This document shows positions 49,271 through 63,200 of a stretch of 64,000 nucleotides of DNA, piece after piece (the stretch's first letter is position 1; every line of letters begins with the position of its first letter). The translations under genes and the position numbers were made by a program. Source of the DNA: Talpa occidentalis (lineage: Eukaryota; Chordata; Mammalia; Eulipotyphla; Talpidae); the NCBI RefSeq assembly GCF_014898055.3, contig NW_023601104.1:41852210-41916209 (forward strand), in the 5' to 3' direction. The notes beneath the pieces were generated by a model. It did not search any database and had not been told where the DNA came from. It saw only the letters and a list, made by a program, of their open reading frames with translations.

Positions 49271-51298
49271 AACTGGCCCTGGGGAGCCCCCCTGGCAGCT
49301 AGGCAGCGCCCAGGTCAGTGGGGCAAAGAAGGGAGTCAGGCAAGACGGCCTGCCTGGATTGGAGCTAAGGCCAGGAGCAGGGTCTCTGCAGTCTGCCTCC
49401 CACAGCCTCTGTCCCAGCCTGTCCCCTTCTCACTACCCCGCACCACACCTCAAGGCCTCTCCTGCCTCCATGGTTCTCAGGCTCACCCCAAACCAAGGTC
49501 CAAGCCCCGCAGCACTGCCACAACCATGACCCCCAGAGGCAGGAGCACACACTAGCCCACACAGAGACCAGGACGCTCAAGGATACTTAGAGGCGTGCTG
49601 CACCGGCGATTTCCCACACCTACACACACTTAACCCCCAACACACGCACACTGCTGGGTCGACTGGTAGATAGGTGCGGGGTTCTCTGTGACTCTAACTT
49701 CTACCCCCCTCCGCCACACACACACCCCGGAACTGTCTGACTCTGTGCCCCTTTCACAACTGCATAACATACTCATTCACGCTTATCCATCCCCACCGGT
49801 GCCACACACGGGCTTGCTGGCATCTCCAGAAGGCACGCACACACATAGTAAAAGGCAGAGACTCACACCCAGGCCTCCCAGAATATAGTCAAAGGGACAC
49901 CCCCACGCCCCCACGCACTGACTCACTGTGTATGTGTCGACGGCTGCTGGAGTGCACGGGTTGGGAAAATTCTTCACATCCTCACAAGTGTAAGACACAC
50001 TCCCACAGACACTGTCACTCAGCGACTGTCCCCTGTCTCGGGGATATCAGAAGCCAGAGTTTTTCCCACACCCCTGCCTCCCTAATAAGAGAAAAGCCAC
50101 TTAGGAAGGAAAGGGCTCTGGCCCTGTCCTTTTCTTTGTTTCTCTCTCCTCCTGTCTGCCCCTGCCCCTGGAGAGTCCTGGGGAGGTGGGGGTGGCAGGC
50201 GAAGGAGCGCTCTGAGCAGGCCCCCGCCCCCCTGCAGACAGCATCCGGCGGTGCCTGAGTCAAGGGGCTGTGCTCCAACAACATCGGGTGAAGCTGGAGA
50301 CGAAGCCGAAGAAGTTTGAAGACCGAGTGCTGGTGAGGGCCCTGAGCTTGGGGAAAGAGGGATGTATCAAGGCCACCCCGGGTGGTGGGGACAGGGGCCA
50401 CAGAGGAGAGGGACAGCTGAGGAGACAGCCCAGGGGAGAGGGCAGGCAGGACTGGGTAGACAGAGTAGAGATGGGGTTCCCAGAGCCCGAGGGCAGAGTT
50501 GCCAGCAGGGTTGCCCCCAGGCTGAAGGGGTTGAAGGAGGGCAGGGGTGCCAGGGCCCCAGAAGCTGCCGTTGCTGGCTGACCTTCTTCTCCTCTCTCTG
50601 AAGGCTCTGACCTCCTGGCGCCTCCACCTCTTCCCCCTTAAAGTCCCAGCCAAGGTGAGTCGGGCCGAGGCACCAGACAGCCCCTGGCATGCTCCCTCCT
50701 GAGCCTGGCGGCCAGTCCCTTACCATGAGCTGAGCATCTCCATGCCCCCAGGTGGAGAGCTCCTTCAACGTCCTAGAGATCCGCGCCTTCAACACGCTCA
50801 GTCAGAACCAGGTGAGCACCAGGGCTGGGGCCGCTGCTGGAGGAGGGAGTCAGCACCTGAGGCCCTGCTGCTGCCTCTCCCCAGGTCCTGGTGGAGACAG
50901 AGCGGGGCATGGTGAGCCTGCGGCTGCCCTCCGCTGAGAGCGTGGACCAGGTGACCCGACATGTGAGCTCTGCCCTCTCCAAGGTCTGCCCTGGCCCTGG
51001 GTGAGTGGCAGAGGAGGAGTCTCTTGAAGGTTTAGAATACAAGGAGACTTCCCTCCCCCTCCTCCTTCCCCTGGACCTGGGCTCCTGGGACACACATGTC
51101 CCCACTCCTGCTTTTTCCTAGGGATCCAGAATCTATAAGGGGGTGGGGGGGAACCCAGAAGCTATAATCCCTCTCTGACAGGGATTTGTTCATTCTCCAG
51201 CTGTCTAATCCGGCGTGGAAATGCAGACACCCCAGAAGGGCCCCGAGACACATCCCCCAACTCTGAGACTTCCACATCTACCACTCACAGTGTCTGCG
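48793..51298 (+). CDS. CARMIL3: CARMIL3 exons 1-6: non-canonical PH domain
   Basis: Exons are 48793-48832, 50238-50332, 50604-50654, 50752-50811, 50885-51000 and 51201-51298, giving residues 1-153. Recognisable segments are [41 protein letters not shown] and [18 protein letters not shown]. The family's PH-like fold binds anionic lipid. The last exon encodes a Ser/Thr-rich linker ([11 protein letters not shown]). All donors are GT. Confidence 0.93.
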
Positions 51299-54200
51299 GT
51301 GAGTGGGGGCAGACTTGAGACTGGCGGGAGCAAAACCACCCTGCCCTTGTGCTGAGTCCTTTGTGTGTGGGGCTGCCTGCCCTGATGACGCCACAGCTTC
51401 TGATCCACAGAGGTTCACGGTGTAGTAGGACCCCAGGATACTAGCACATAAAATGACCTTGACCTTTCCTTGAGCCCCAAACCTGTTCCCCTTACCGCTT
51501 GTGCAGCCAGCTCATGTCCTGCCCCACAGGTGGCTTCTCCGAGACCTACGCTGCCCTGTGTGACTACAATGGGCTACACTGCCGTGAGGAGGTGCAATGG
51601 GTGCGTTGGGCAGGGACCCAGCAGGAGGGCAGGAGGGGCCCGGAGGGAGGGGGCAGAGGAGGAAGGAGCAGGTGTGAGCCAGTCCCACCTCTCCAAGGAC
51701 GTGGACACCATCTATCACGCTGAGGATAACCGGGAGTTCAATCTTTTGGATTTCAGCCACTTGGAGAGTCGGTAAGCAGATGGGATAGAAACTCAACCCC
51801 CCATTCCAGCCTCAGCCCAATCCTTACCCTTCCACCGTCTCACTCTGGTCCTACCGCAGTCCCCGTTCTATCTGCCCAGCCCCTCCCCACGGCCTTCTGC
51901 CCTTCTAGGCTTGCCCAGCCCAACACCCCGCCCTCTTCTTTCCTGCCCCAGCCACCTGCTCACCACTTTCTGCCCCCTTCAATCTCCCCCACAGAGACTT
52001 GGCCCTAATGGTGGCAGCCCTGGCCTACAACCAGTGGTTCACCAAACTCTACTGCAAGGACCTGCGGCTGGTAGGGCCTCGGAGAGGTGGGGAAAAGGGG
52101 AGAACAGTGTCCTCTTTGACTGCTGATCACAAGACTCCTCTGTCCGCAGGGCTCAGAAGTGCTAGAACAGGTGCTACATACCCTGAGCAAGTCGGGGAGC
52201 CTCGAAGAGCTGGTGCTGGACAACGCCGGGCTTAAGACGTGAGGCCAACCTCCTCCTCAGGCAGTGGTGCCCCCTGACGTAGTCTTAGTGTCCCAGAGCC
52301 TCAGAGCGTGGTGTGGGCCTCTGAACTATCTCACCCAGCAGCTCGCTTTACGGAAGAGGAGACTGGGGCTCCCAGAGGGCATAAAACCCCGCAGGGGAAT
52401 TCGGGACTCAGACCTCGTTCTCCCAAGCCCCGTCTCCATGCCCACTCCCTCCCTCCATCAACTACCAAGCAGGGTGGACTGCTCCAGTCTGGAGGACCCG
52501 AAACTGGGCTCTGTCTCAGCACTACTTCCCTGGTGCTCCTGAGCGGTGACAAGCTCCCCGGCTGGCCGCAAGCTGCGCCCCACCTGGGGCCCTCTAACCA
52601 CGGCAGTCCCGGCCAGGCGGGCAGGTGGAGGAGGAGGGGAAGCCCAGGCGATGGGACAAACAGATCCTTCCTCCCCCTTCCCTGAAGGGACTTTGTCCAG
52701 AAGCTGGCCGGGGTGTTTGGGGAGAACGGGAGCTGTGTGCTGCATGCCCTCACTCTGTCCCACAACCCCATCGAGGACAAGGGTGAGCCCCAGCCCTGGA
52801 ATCCGACCCGCACCGCCACGCAGACCCCTGTCCTAGCCCAGAGCCCACCTCGGGTCCGAATAGGGGCTCTCCAACCCGATGCCAGCCCCTGCCTCCACAC
52901 TGCCATCCTCCACCCCAGGCCTGTGCCCCACTCGAGCCCCAGTCTGACTCTCTACCACCTGTGCCCTCTGCCCAGCCTCTCCCTGCGCCCATTTTTCTTT
53001 CTACTCCCCAGGTTTTCTCAGTCTGAGCCAGCAGCTCCTCTGCTTCCCCACCGGCCTCACCAAACTGTGCCTGGCCAAGACTGCCATTTCCCCGCGAGGT
53101 ACTTGCGAGGGACCCCTGACCTCTCACTCTGACCCTCCCCCTATGCCGCCTGGGGTGCTGAGCCTAGAAGTGTCCCCACACACTCACACAACGTCCCAGG
53201 GGTCAAGGAAGGGCAAAGGAACTCATTTCGGGAGTGGGGGAAGAGTTGCGCACAAGGTAAAGAGGAGGGGATGAGGGCCAACCCAGCCCAGTGTCCGCTG
53301 TGCTCAGGGCTCCAGGCGCTGGGCCAAACCTTCGGGGCCAATCCAGCCTTTGCCAGCTCCCTTCGGTACCTGGACCTGAGCAAGAACCCCGGGCTGCTCG
53401 CCACAGATGAAGCCAATGTGAGTCCAAAAAATAGCCTCAGTCTCCTGCAAGCTTGGGAGCCTGGGAATCTCTGCCCTGGGAATCTATAGCCCCAGGGGGT
53501 GGTGGGGTTCCATCACCCCTTCCCTGGCAGCCCCTTTGTCCTTCCTTTCCAGGCCCTCTACAGCTTCCTGGCCCAGCCCAATGCTCTGGTACACCTGGAC
53601 TTGGCGGGGACTGATTGCACCATTGACTTGGTGAGGGGTTGATGATAGGGAAGCCTGCCTGATGGTGAGGGGGGAGGCCAGGGTAGGCCTCACCCATCCT
53701 CCTTGAGTCCAAAGGTGGGCAGAGCTGACTGGATGACTTCAGGTTCAGCTGAATTAAAGAACAATGCCATTGCTCCCAGCTGCGTGGCACCTTGTCCTGG
53801 CCCCAGGCTGTGCTGGCTGCGCAGAAAAGCCAGCCCTTGCTCTGTCCCCCAACTGTGTGCCCGGTTGCAAGGCCAAGTCCTCCAGGACTTGAATGAGGCA
53901 CCTAAGAGCCCACATACCCATTGCCTGCGAGCCTCTCCACCACCCTGGGGACCAGGCAGGGGTAGACCCACTTTCCACAGAGCGGAAACAAGGCATTAAG
54001 AGGATAAGTGGGCAGCCACAGTGGGGCTCACACAGACTGACCACAGAGAGTGAAGAGCCTCGATGGGGCGGGAGGAGGAGTCCTCGCCACCCCTCCCAAC
54101 TCTCCTCCCAGCCCCATGAGACCGCCATGTCTGTCCCCACAGCTGCTGGGCGCCCTGCTCCATGGCTGCTGTTCCCACCTAAACTACCTCAACCTGGCGC

Positions 54201-57200
54201 GAAACAGCTGCTCCCACAGGTGGGAGCACCAGACGTGCAGGGAAGGATGGGGCAAGTTGTGGGCACCCCCCTCCATCACTGACCCCCAGGGATCTCCACA
54301 GGAAGGGCCGGGAGGCCCCGCCAGCCTTCAAGCAGTTCTTTAGCAGCGCCTACACACTGAGCCACGTCAACCTGTCGACCACGAGGCTGCCCCTGGAGGC
54401 CCTCAGGTCGGGTGGGTGCAGGGTTGGGGGATGTCCGAGGGGAAACCATGACAGAAGGAGGTGAGGGGTAAAGGTGGGCCTGCTGACCTTCTTCCCCAGG
54501 GCTCTGCTCCAGGGTCTCTCCCTCAATAGTCATCTCAGTGATCTGCACCTGGACCTCAGCAGCTGTGAGGTGAGCCCTCACCCCTCAACCCCACTGCCTG
54601 TCCCCCACCCACTGCCGCACGTGCCTCTGACCTAAGTGGAACCCTGACTCCATCTTGCCTCTGCACTGCCTCTGCGACACCTCTTCCCCACCACACCTCC
54701 ACTTCCTCCCTCAGTGTCCCTCTTTCCAGAGGTCATTTCCAGTCTCCACTGTCTCCCCTGCTGAAAGCTTCAGGGTGGGAGATACCAGGCTTTCCCGCCA
54801 GAGGGCAGGAGCAAGCTGTATCGGGAGCAGCAGCTTGGAGACTTTTCTGGCTGAAGGGAGGGCAGAGATCCCTAGGGAAGGATCTGGTACGGAGAAGGGG
54901 CCTCCTGACTTTACACCCCAGCCCTGGTATGACCTTGATTCCTGGTGTTACTACTCTATCCCACCCCACCCCCACTGTGTCCCTGCAGCTCCGCTCAGCT
55001 GGAGCCCAGGCTTTGCAGGAACAGCTGGGGGCTGTGACCTGTGTGGGCAGCCTGGATCTATCAGACAATGGTGAGTGAGGGTGCTTCCCTTCCTGGGGGC
55101 CATGTGGAAACAGAGGCCTGTGACATGGGCGGGGAGGGAGTCTCCTCAGGAGACTCCAGTGAGCCTTGGGCCTCAAGGCTAGCCTTCTTCCATCTACTGA
55201 CCAGGCTTCGACTCAGACCTCCTGACACTGGTACCCGCACTTGGCAAGAACAAGTCCCTCAAGCACCTGTTCCTGGGAAAGAACTTCAATGTCAAGGCCA
55301 AGTGAGGTCCCCTCCCCATACCTCCAGATCCTCACTCTATCAAGCACTTGTCCTTTGTGCCCACTGTATTACCTCTGATCCCCTTCCTGCTCCAGCTACT
55401 GCTCTGCTCCTCCAATAGCATGATCCCAGCCCCCTCCCATCCTGCTCTGAGCCCTTGCTCCCCACAGGACGCTAGAAGAGATCCTCCACAAGCTGGTGCA
55501 GCTGATCCAGGAAGAGGACTGTGTGAGTGCCTGGGCCTGGGAGGGGACCCACAGTGGCAAGGGCTGTGGGGACTGGGCCCAACCCTCAACTTGCCCACAC
55601 AGTCCCTGCAGTCGCTGTCAGTAGCAGACTCCCGGCTGAAGCTTCGCACCAGCATCCTCATCAATGCCTTGGGCAGCAACACCTGCCTGGCTAAGGTGGA
55701 TCTGAGTGGCAATGGCATGGAGGACATCGGGGCCAAGATGCTGTCTAAGGCCCTGCAGATTAACTCTTCTCTCAGGTGGGGCCCACACCTGGATTCTCTG
55801 ACCTGCAGCCCCCCAACAATACATATCCAAGCCCTCCCTGTTTGCCCCTCTGTTCTGTACCCCAGGCTCAGAACTACCTCTGAGTCAGCTTCATTACCAG
55901 GGAAAGGAGGGAGGGATCCAGAGGGGGGGTCATGTCCCTGGCCCCTAGCACAGACCCAGAGGGAGAGGTAACAAGCTGGTACTAACCCTCTCCCCAGAAC
56001 TATCCTATGGGACAGGAACAATACGTCTGCCCTGGGTTTTCTGGACATTGCGAGGGCCCTGGAGAGGTAAGTGGACCAGGACCCCACCCTGACCCAAGTC
56101 TCCAACCTCCCTGTGCTGGCCCAGGCCTGAATGATTCCCGCCCTACCCGGCCCACTTGACCTATTGGCGTAGAAGTGTCAGGAGGGGACCGGGAGAGGGA
56201 AAATGTCAGAAGGGTAGGTGTGGGGTAGTAGAGGCCTATCCTGCTCACCTCTCTCCCCACCCAGCTGTGCTATTTGTCCCACAGTAACCACACGCTTCGC
56301 TTCATGTCCTTTCCCGTGAGCGACATCTCCCAGGCCTACCGCAGCGCCCCTGAGCGCACTGAGGACGTCTGGCAGAAGGTGGTAGTCTAAGTCGGGTGGA
56401 ACCACAAGGGGAGGGGCTGGCCCGAGTCCCCAGGCCCTGACCTCCACCCTCTCCATCATCTCCAGATCCAGTGGTGCTTGGTGAGGAACAACCACACTCA
56501 GACGTGCCCCCAGGAACAGGCCTTCAGGCTACAGCAGGGCCTGGTGACCAGCAGCGCCGAGCAAGTAAACGTTTCCCTCCGGGACACCTGGGCACGCATG
56601 AGGCATGGTGGGACATGCAGGGCCCAGGCGTGATGTGAGAGAGCACGGAGGGCGTGGTGGCGGGGAGGTGGGACAGGCATCGTGTGACACCCACAACTGG
56701 ATAAGCATGTGGGAGACAAAAAGACAGGGCGTTCAGAATGCAGGCCCCAAACATAAGAGAGCATGTGAGCAAACAGTGAGGGACCCCTGGCAAGGGGTCC
56801 ACAGGACTGTGGGGTGTGCCACTGAGCATTCAAGAAGGGCATCCCAGGAAGAAGAGGGAAGACATCCGGAGACATCGTCACACCCCTTTCAGTGCCAGCA
56901 CAGTAGCACTACCCAAGGGGGCCCAGAAATGGGATGCCTGGGGTCCCACCTGGGAAGATGGGGGGTGCAGGGGTGCCCCCTGACACTCCAGCCGGTTGTG
57001 CTCCAGATGCTGCAGCGGCTATGTGGACGTGTGCAGGAGGAAGTTCGGGCCCTGAGGCTGTGCCCCCTGGAGCCCGTGCAGGACGAGTTGCTCTATGCCC
57101 GGGACCTCATCAAGGATGCCAAGAACTCCCGGGCGGTGAGCCTCCTCAGCCTCCACACCCCACCCCTTCTCTGATAGTCTGGGGAACCCAAGAAGGCCAG

Positions 57201-60200
57201 CCATGCTAAACCAGGAGTATCCAGGCCCCACCTCAAGCACCTACCCTACTAGCCCGGGGCCCAAAGGGACCCAGTGAGCCTGGTTCTGGCCTTCTGGTCA
57301 TACATAACCCTTCCTTCCCCAGCTGTTTCCCAGCCTTTACGAGCTGGGGCATGTGCTAGCCAACGATGGGCCTGTGCGGCAGAGGCTGGAGTCAGTAGCT
57401 AGTGAGGTGTCCAAGGCTGTGGACAAGGAGCTACAGGCAAGTCCTGGGGAAGGAGCCCAGTACTGACCAAAGCCCTAAGCCCAGAGCGAGGTCAGTGCCA
57501 GGAGAATACTGGGGGGAAGAAGGAAATGCAGAGATGAGACTATTGGCACTCTCACTGTGCTAAGAAACCCAGAAACCCACACTTGGGGTTTTTCTACCAG
57601 CTTCAACCTTGGTCTTTGAACTCTGACCTCTCCCCTCTGAACTCTGATCCTTGGCCTGATTCTCCCCTCTTCCTACAGTTGGGTGGAAGGGGGACTAACC
57701 AGGGACTGGGGAAGCTTGAATGTCAGAGGCCATTGATCTAACCAGCTCTGTGACCTTGGTGGACCCCTGGACTCACCCTGGGGAGCTGGAATACACACAC
57801 CAGAGCCTCTTCAGTGGTGTGCCAGCCCTGTCCCTGCTCCCCTTGGGGCTCTGGCTCCCTTCCCCCAACACAGGTGATCCTGGAGTCCATGGTCAGCCTC
57901 ACGCAGGAGCTGTGCCCTGTGGCCATGCGGGTGGCCGAGGGGCACAACAAGATGCTGAGCAATGTGGCCGAGCGCGTCACCGTGCCCCGGAACTTCATCC
58001 GAGGGGCGCTGCTGGAGCAGGCGGGCCAGGATATTCAGAACAAGCTAGAGTGAGTGGAGGGGCTGGGACTGGCTGGGGCGGGGCTGGATTTGACCCAGAG
58101 CACTTAGGGATGGCACCCACTCCCTGCCAGCTCTCAGCAATGAATAATGAATGGCACAATCTCCATTATAAGGGATAAATCTTTAACCAACTGAAACCTT
58201 GCTATTTAGGAACTGCCTGGTCTTTGCCTTACCAATCTGAGTCCCAAGCTCAGTTGAGGAGCAGGGGCAGTGCACCCACAGGTGCACACACACAGCCACA
58301 TACACACCAGGGATTGCCTCCTAGAAACAAAGCACAGCCTCCTGGAAGGCACAGAGAAAAACATGTGAATGGGGGGTGTGAACAGCACTGTGCCCTCCAG
58401 TTCTCATGGAACCTAGAGCTCTTCCATTCTATATCTGGGCACGACCACTCACCAAAGTGAGAGAAAATTATTGTACGTACTGGTGAAAAAGGTTCAAGAT
58501 CTGCTTTCTGCTCTTATGGTACCCCAATTTACTTAGCTCCATTCCACTGAGCCCCGGAGTCCCTCAGCCTCAATTCCTCTTTGCCCATCCTCCTGGTCCA
58601 CACATGCCTAGATGGGGGGTCCATGAGTGGGACTGGGCACGCCTTTATGGAGACATGAATGTGGGGCCTCCTGTAGCAGCTGTGTTCTCCCTGGAGAGCC
58701 AGTCTGGCCAACCATTCCCATGGGCATCTGGGGAAGGGTGGGGCTGAGGCTCAGGAACCTGGAGAAGTGGCTGAGCAGCACCACCTATGCCCACAGTGAA
58801 GTGAAGCTCTCGGTCGTCACCTACTTGACAAATTCCATAGTGGATGAGATCCTGCAGGAGCTATACCACTCCCACAAGAGCCTGGTAAGGTTTCTGAAAC
58901 CTAGCCAGACACCCCACATCATCCCATCTCCCCCAGCCCCATCTCCCCCTTCACCATCCAGGCTCTGATAGGTGGGCAGCTTCTGCAGAATCCTGCTCAC
59001 ACCTGTCCTTTTCCAGGCCCGGCACCTGGCCCAGCTAAGAACACTCTCAGATCCACCTGGGGGGCCAGGCCAAGGGCAGGACCTGTCCTCCCGTGGCCGA
59101 GGACGGAACCATGACCACGAGGAGACCACAGATGATGAACTTGGAACTAACATTGTGAGCACCCGCACTCCTCCCTCCTTAACCCTGGTCCGGGCCCAGA
59201 ACCTGCAGACACTGTCCTTTCCACTTCCTGGGATTCCACTCTCCACCTCATGTGGCCTGGTCTCATCCCCTAGCCCCAACCCCACCCAGCCTCTTCCCTC
59301 GTCCCAGTGCCTCAGCCACAGCAAGACAGACTCTACGAAGAGTGGGCTTTACAAGGAGTGGAAGCTTCAAGTGAGGCTTCTGGGCTTTGCGCCCTGGCCT
59401 CACCATCCGTCTCTCTCCTGCAGGACACCATGGCCATTAAAAAGCAGAAACGCTGCCGCAAGATCCGGCCGGTGTCAGCCTTCATCAGTGAGTTCCAGCC
59501 TCAATTCTCATGGCCCTGGCGCTCTTTCTTTTTTCTCGGTCTCACCAACCTGCTTTCTTCCTGTCTCTCCTACTGGTCCCACTAACACTGCTGTGCCCAC
59601 AGGTGGGAGCCCTCAGGACATGGAAAGCCAGCTGGGGAGCCTGGGGATCCCCCCTGGCTGGTTCTCAGGACTTGGAAGCAGCCAGCCTACAACTGGTGGC
59701 TCCTGGGAAGGTCTATCTGAGCTACCCACTCACGGCTATAAACTAAGGCATCAAACACAAGGAAGACCCCGTCCCCCCAGAACCACCCCTCCAGGACCAG
59801 GTCGGCCCAATGTGAGTCCCTAAGACCTTGCGAGAAAACCGGTTTCACTCAGCAATCCAGAGCCAGGAGCTCTAGCTCTAGGATCTCAGGGCCAGAGGCA
59901 CCAGCCTTGGGGAATTGGTCAGGGGCTGGGCAGGCCACTAGACAGGATTATCTAATCTGGATGGAAGCCAGACCTTGTTACAGATAGGAAGCTGCTGTCT
60001 GACAGTGGCAGTTCTTATTTTGGTGAGGGATAGAGCCAAGAGACACCAACCTTAGGAAATACCCAGAAGGACTGAAGTCTAAATTTTCAAAGGGCCCAGG
60101 AAAGGCAAAGGGGAAGGCCTTCCCTGGATGGGCGGGAGGCCTCAGGGCACAGATGAGCTATCCCATGGGACTTTCCTCCCTGCAGGTTCCAGTCCCTGGA

Positions 60201-63200
60201 ACTCGTCAGGAGAATGGGATGGCCACCCGGCTGGATGAGGGGCTAGAGGACTTCTTCAGCCGAAGAGTCATGGATGAAAGCTCCAGGTGTGGTACCCAGA
60301 CACACTCCCAGGGTCAGCAGACCCTGAGGCCCAGGGTGGATACCCATGTCTGCCTGGCTCCTCTGGGGGCCCCTCTAATAGCAGTAGCCCAAAGCCAGTC
60401 CCTCAGGGACATTCCGCCCACATTCTCATCCTTCCCGTCACACCCCAGCCCTTGGTTCCCATGCTCTCTGAAGCTACTCAGGACACCTGGAAAAGACAAG
60501 AACAGAGTGACCCAGCATATTGAGGTGGGGGCAGTGGCAGCAGGCCCTGTCTGCTGATGGGATGACAGTCAGTGGTAAGAGGCCTGGAGAGTATGTTCCC
60601 GGTCACTGTCCTGCATAGACTCCCCAGCATCTGTTCAGAAGGAACTGGGTCACTTGGAGACTGCAGGGGAGCGGGCGGGGTGGGGGAAGGGAGACCAGCA
60701 TACTTGGGCAGAAAGAGCTGATCTGGGGGAAAGAGGCTGCTGGGGAATGATGACACCATCTCTTCTGAGAACTCAGTGGACAGGGTCACAGAGTGGCAGG
60801 AGACTAGGTGAAAGAGGAAAACGGGAGGTTGGCCTAACACCAGCAGGACTCTGGGACCTAAGTGGCCTCTGTATCTGGCATTTGCATCCCCCCACGGATG
60901 TTACTAACTCACCCCGACCCTGCCCAGCTACCCCCGGACTCTGAGGACCCTGCGGCCAGGCCTCTCGGAGCCACCGCTGCCTCCACTCCAGAAGAAGAGG
61001 CGCCGAGGCCTATTTCACTTTCGTCGGCCACGGAGCTTCAAGGGGGACAGGGGGCCAGGGTCCCCCACCACCGGGCTCCTCCTCCCTCCGCCCCCACCCC
61101 CACCCCAACTCAGGAGAGCCCCCCCAGCCCAGACCCTCCCAGCCTCGGCAATAACTCCTCCCCCTGCTGGAGCCCAGAGGAGGAGAGTGGCCTCCTCCCT
61201 GGATTTGGGGGGGGCCGGGGACCTTCCTTCCGTAGGAAGATGGTAAGTGAGGCAGGGATTGCTGTGTCTCCCTATTTGCTGTCTCACGCTTATTAATCTC
61301 TCCACCCATCCCATGAGGCAATGAATAGGACTTGGTCATCCCAATTCTGGCTCTTTTGTGTGTGGCTAAGCATGCTGGGAGTGTGGCATGCAAATGAGGG
61401 CAGTGGAAGGACTCCTGGGTTGGAGGGTAGGGGCTCCAAGGGGCCCCATTCCCTGCTGCTTATGGAATCCCTTCTCTATCCAGAACTGCTTATAACCTGA
61501 GACCTTATTCCAGGGCACAGAGGAGGCGGAGCCAGGGGAGGGTGGCCAGACCCCTGGGATGGTGCAGCAGCCCAGGGTCCATGGTGTTGCCCTTCCTGGG
61601 TTGGGAAGGGCCAAAGGTTGGAGCTTCGATGGAAAACGAGAGGTGAGGGGAAACGGGAGGAGGGTAGAGGAGCATGAACTGAAATTCTGTGGATCCCCTG
61701 TCTACTGCCCTCCCTTTTGACACCCCTGTGCCCAGTGGGTCATGAGCAGGAGGCTTTGGCATGAGAAGGTGTTAGCTGCCCCTACCACACTTGGTGGTAG
61801 AAGGCCAGACTGGTCACTTCATCTCCTGGGACCTCTAAGTCCTGCTAAAATGGGCAGTCATAAAAATGCTTATCTCTGGAGCTGTTTCCCAAGCTTTAAG
61901 TGACTTAATTACCACCTTTCTGGACTGACTTTTACCTCCACATACCATCTGCAATATTGTTTACACTATATTTCTATTTAAATCAACTCACCTTTTTTAA
62001 CCTGGTCTGAACCAAAGCATTGTCATCTTTACCACCACAGACTTGTATCAGTTGTTTTTTTCCTACTACACATAAAATTACCACATAATGATTAAAATAG
62101 CAGTGTTTTAATTCATGCAAATCATGACTTATGCCCCTAGGGTGGTATGGTTGCCACTCTCTGCGAAAAACAATCCTTGTCTAGGGACTAATGACACCGC
62201 ATGCAAGAGCAGAAGCCCCTTGCTAACTGCAGTCCCCACGTGAAGGGGACTTTTCTGGTGACCTCACCCGCTGTCCTTTCAGGGCACAGGCCCAGAGCTG
62301 GAGGGGAGCATCCAGGCCTGGCAGAAACGGCGCTCTTCCGATGATGCAGGTGAGAATGGAGGCCCTCACTTCCCTCCTGTGACCCCTCTCTCAGGGCCTC
62401 TCCTAATTTACCTTTCTCTTCTCCTTCCCCTCCCTCCCCTCCAGGCCCCGGAGCCTGGAAGCCCCCACCGCCACCCCAAAGCAGCAAACCAAGCTTCAGT
62501 GCCATGCGCCGGGCAGAGGCCACCTGGCACATAGGTATGGAAAACCCCTTTTCAGGAAGCAGCACTAAAGGCTCAGGGCGTGTACAAAGAAACAACCATG
62601 TCCCTATGCTGGGGAGCTGCCTGCCAAGGTGGGGGCAGTGGCGATGTTCAAGGATATTTACAAAGCAGTGGCGACGTTCAAAGATATTTACAAAGCCACA
62701 TCCAAAAGAAACAAACAACCCAATCCAAAGGACAGCCCCACAGCCCAGAAGTGGCTTTGCCGGATTTAGCAGACATGGAACAACACCCTGTGGATGGTTC
62801 TGGGGACTCTTCTAAGCGGAGGCCGTCTCTGACCACCATCAGCGGGGTGGCCCCCAGAAGGAAGGCCTCTCGGCCGCTCAGCTGGGAAGAGGCAAGCACT
62901 AGCCATGCCAGACCCTTCTAGAACCTAAAAGCCTCCTCCAAAAATAGCTCCTCAAGTCATCCTCAGCTCACTCAAAAAGGTGCCACATCCAAAATGAAGG
63001 TACAGGAGCCCCCTCTGGAGGTCAGAACCCCAGGTGTTAGTCCCACCTCAACCATTGACCTTAAGCAGTCACTACCTTCTGACTTTGAGACTCTGGGGAA
63101 TAAAGGGGATTAGGGAGGGGGAGTGTGAAGGGGTGGAAATCATGGGATGATGAAGCTTAGGCAGCCAATAAAGGAAATCTGCTCAGCTTGGCATCAGCCT

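Noticed and set aside
48039..49529. 496-codon open frame, the longest in the window
   Set aside because: It overlaps the CARMIL3 promoter, exon 1 and intron 1 in a different frame. Its length comes from GC-rich composition with few TAA/TAG chances. The product is low-complexity Arg/Pro/Gly with no domain.
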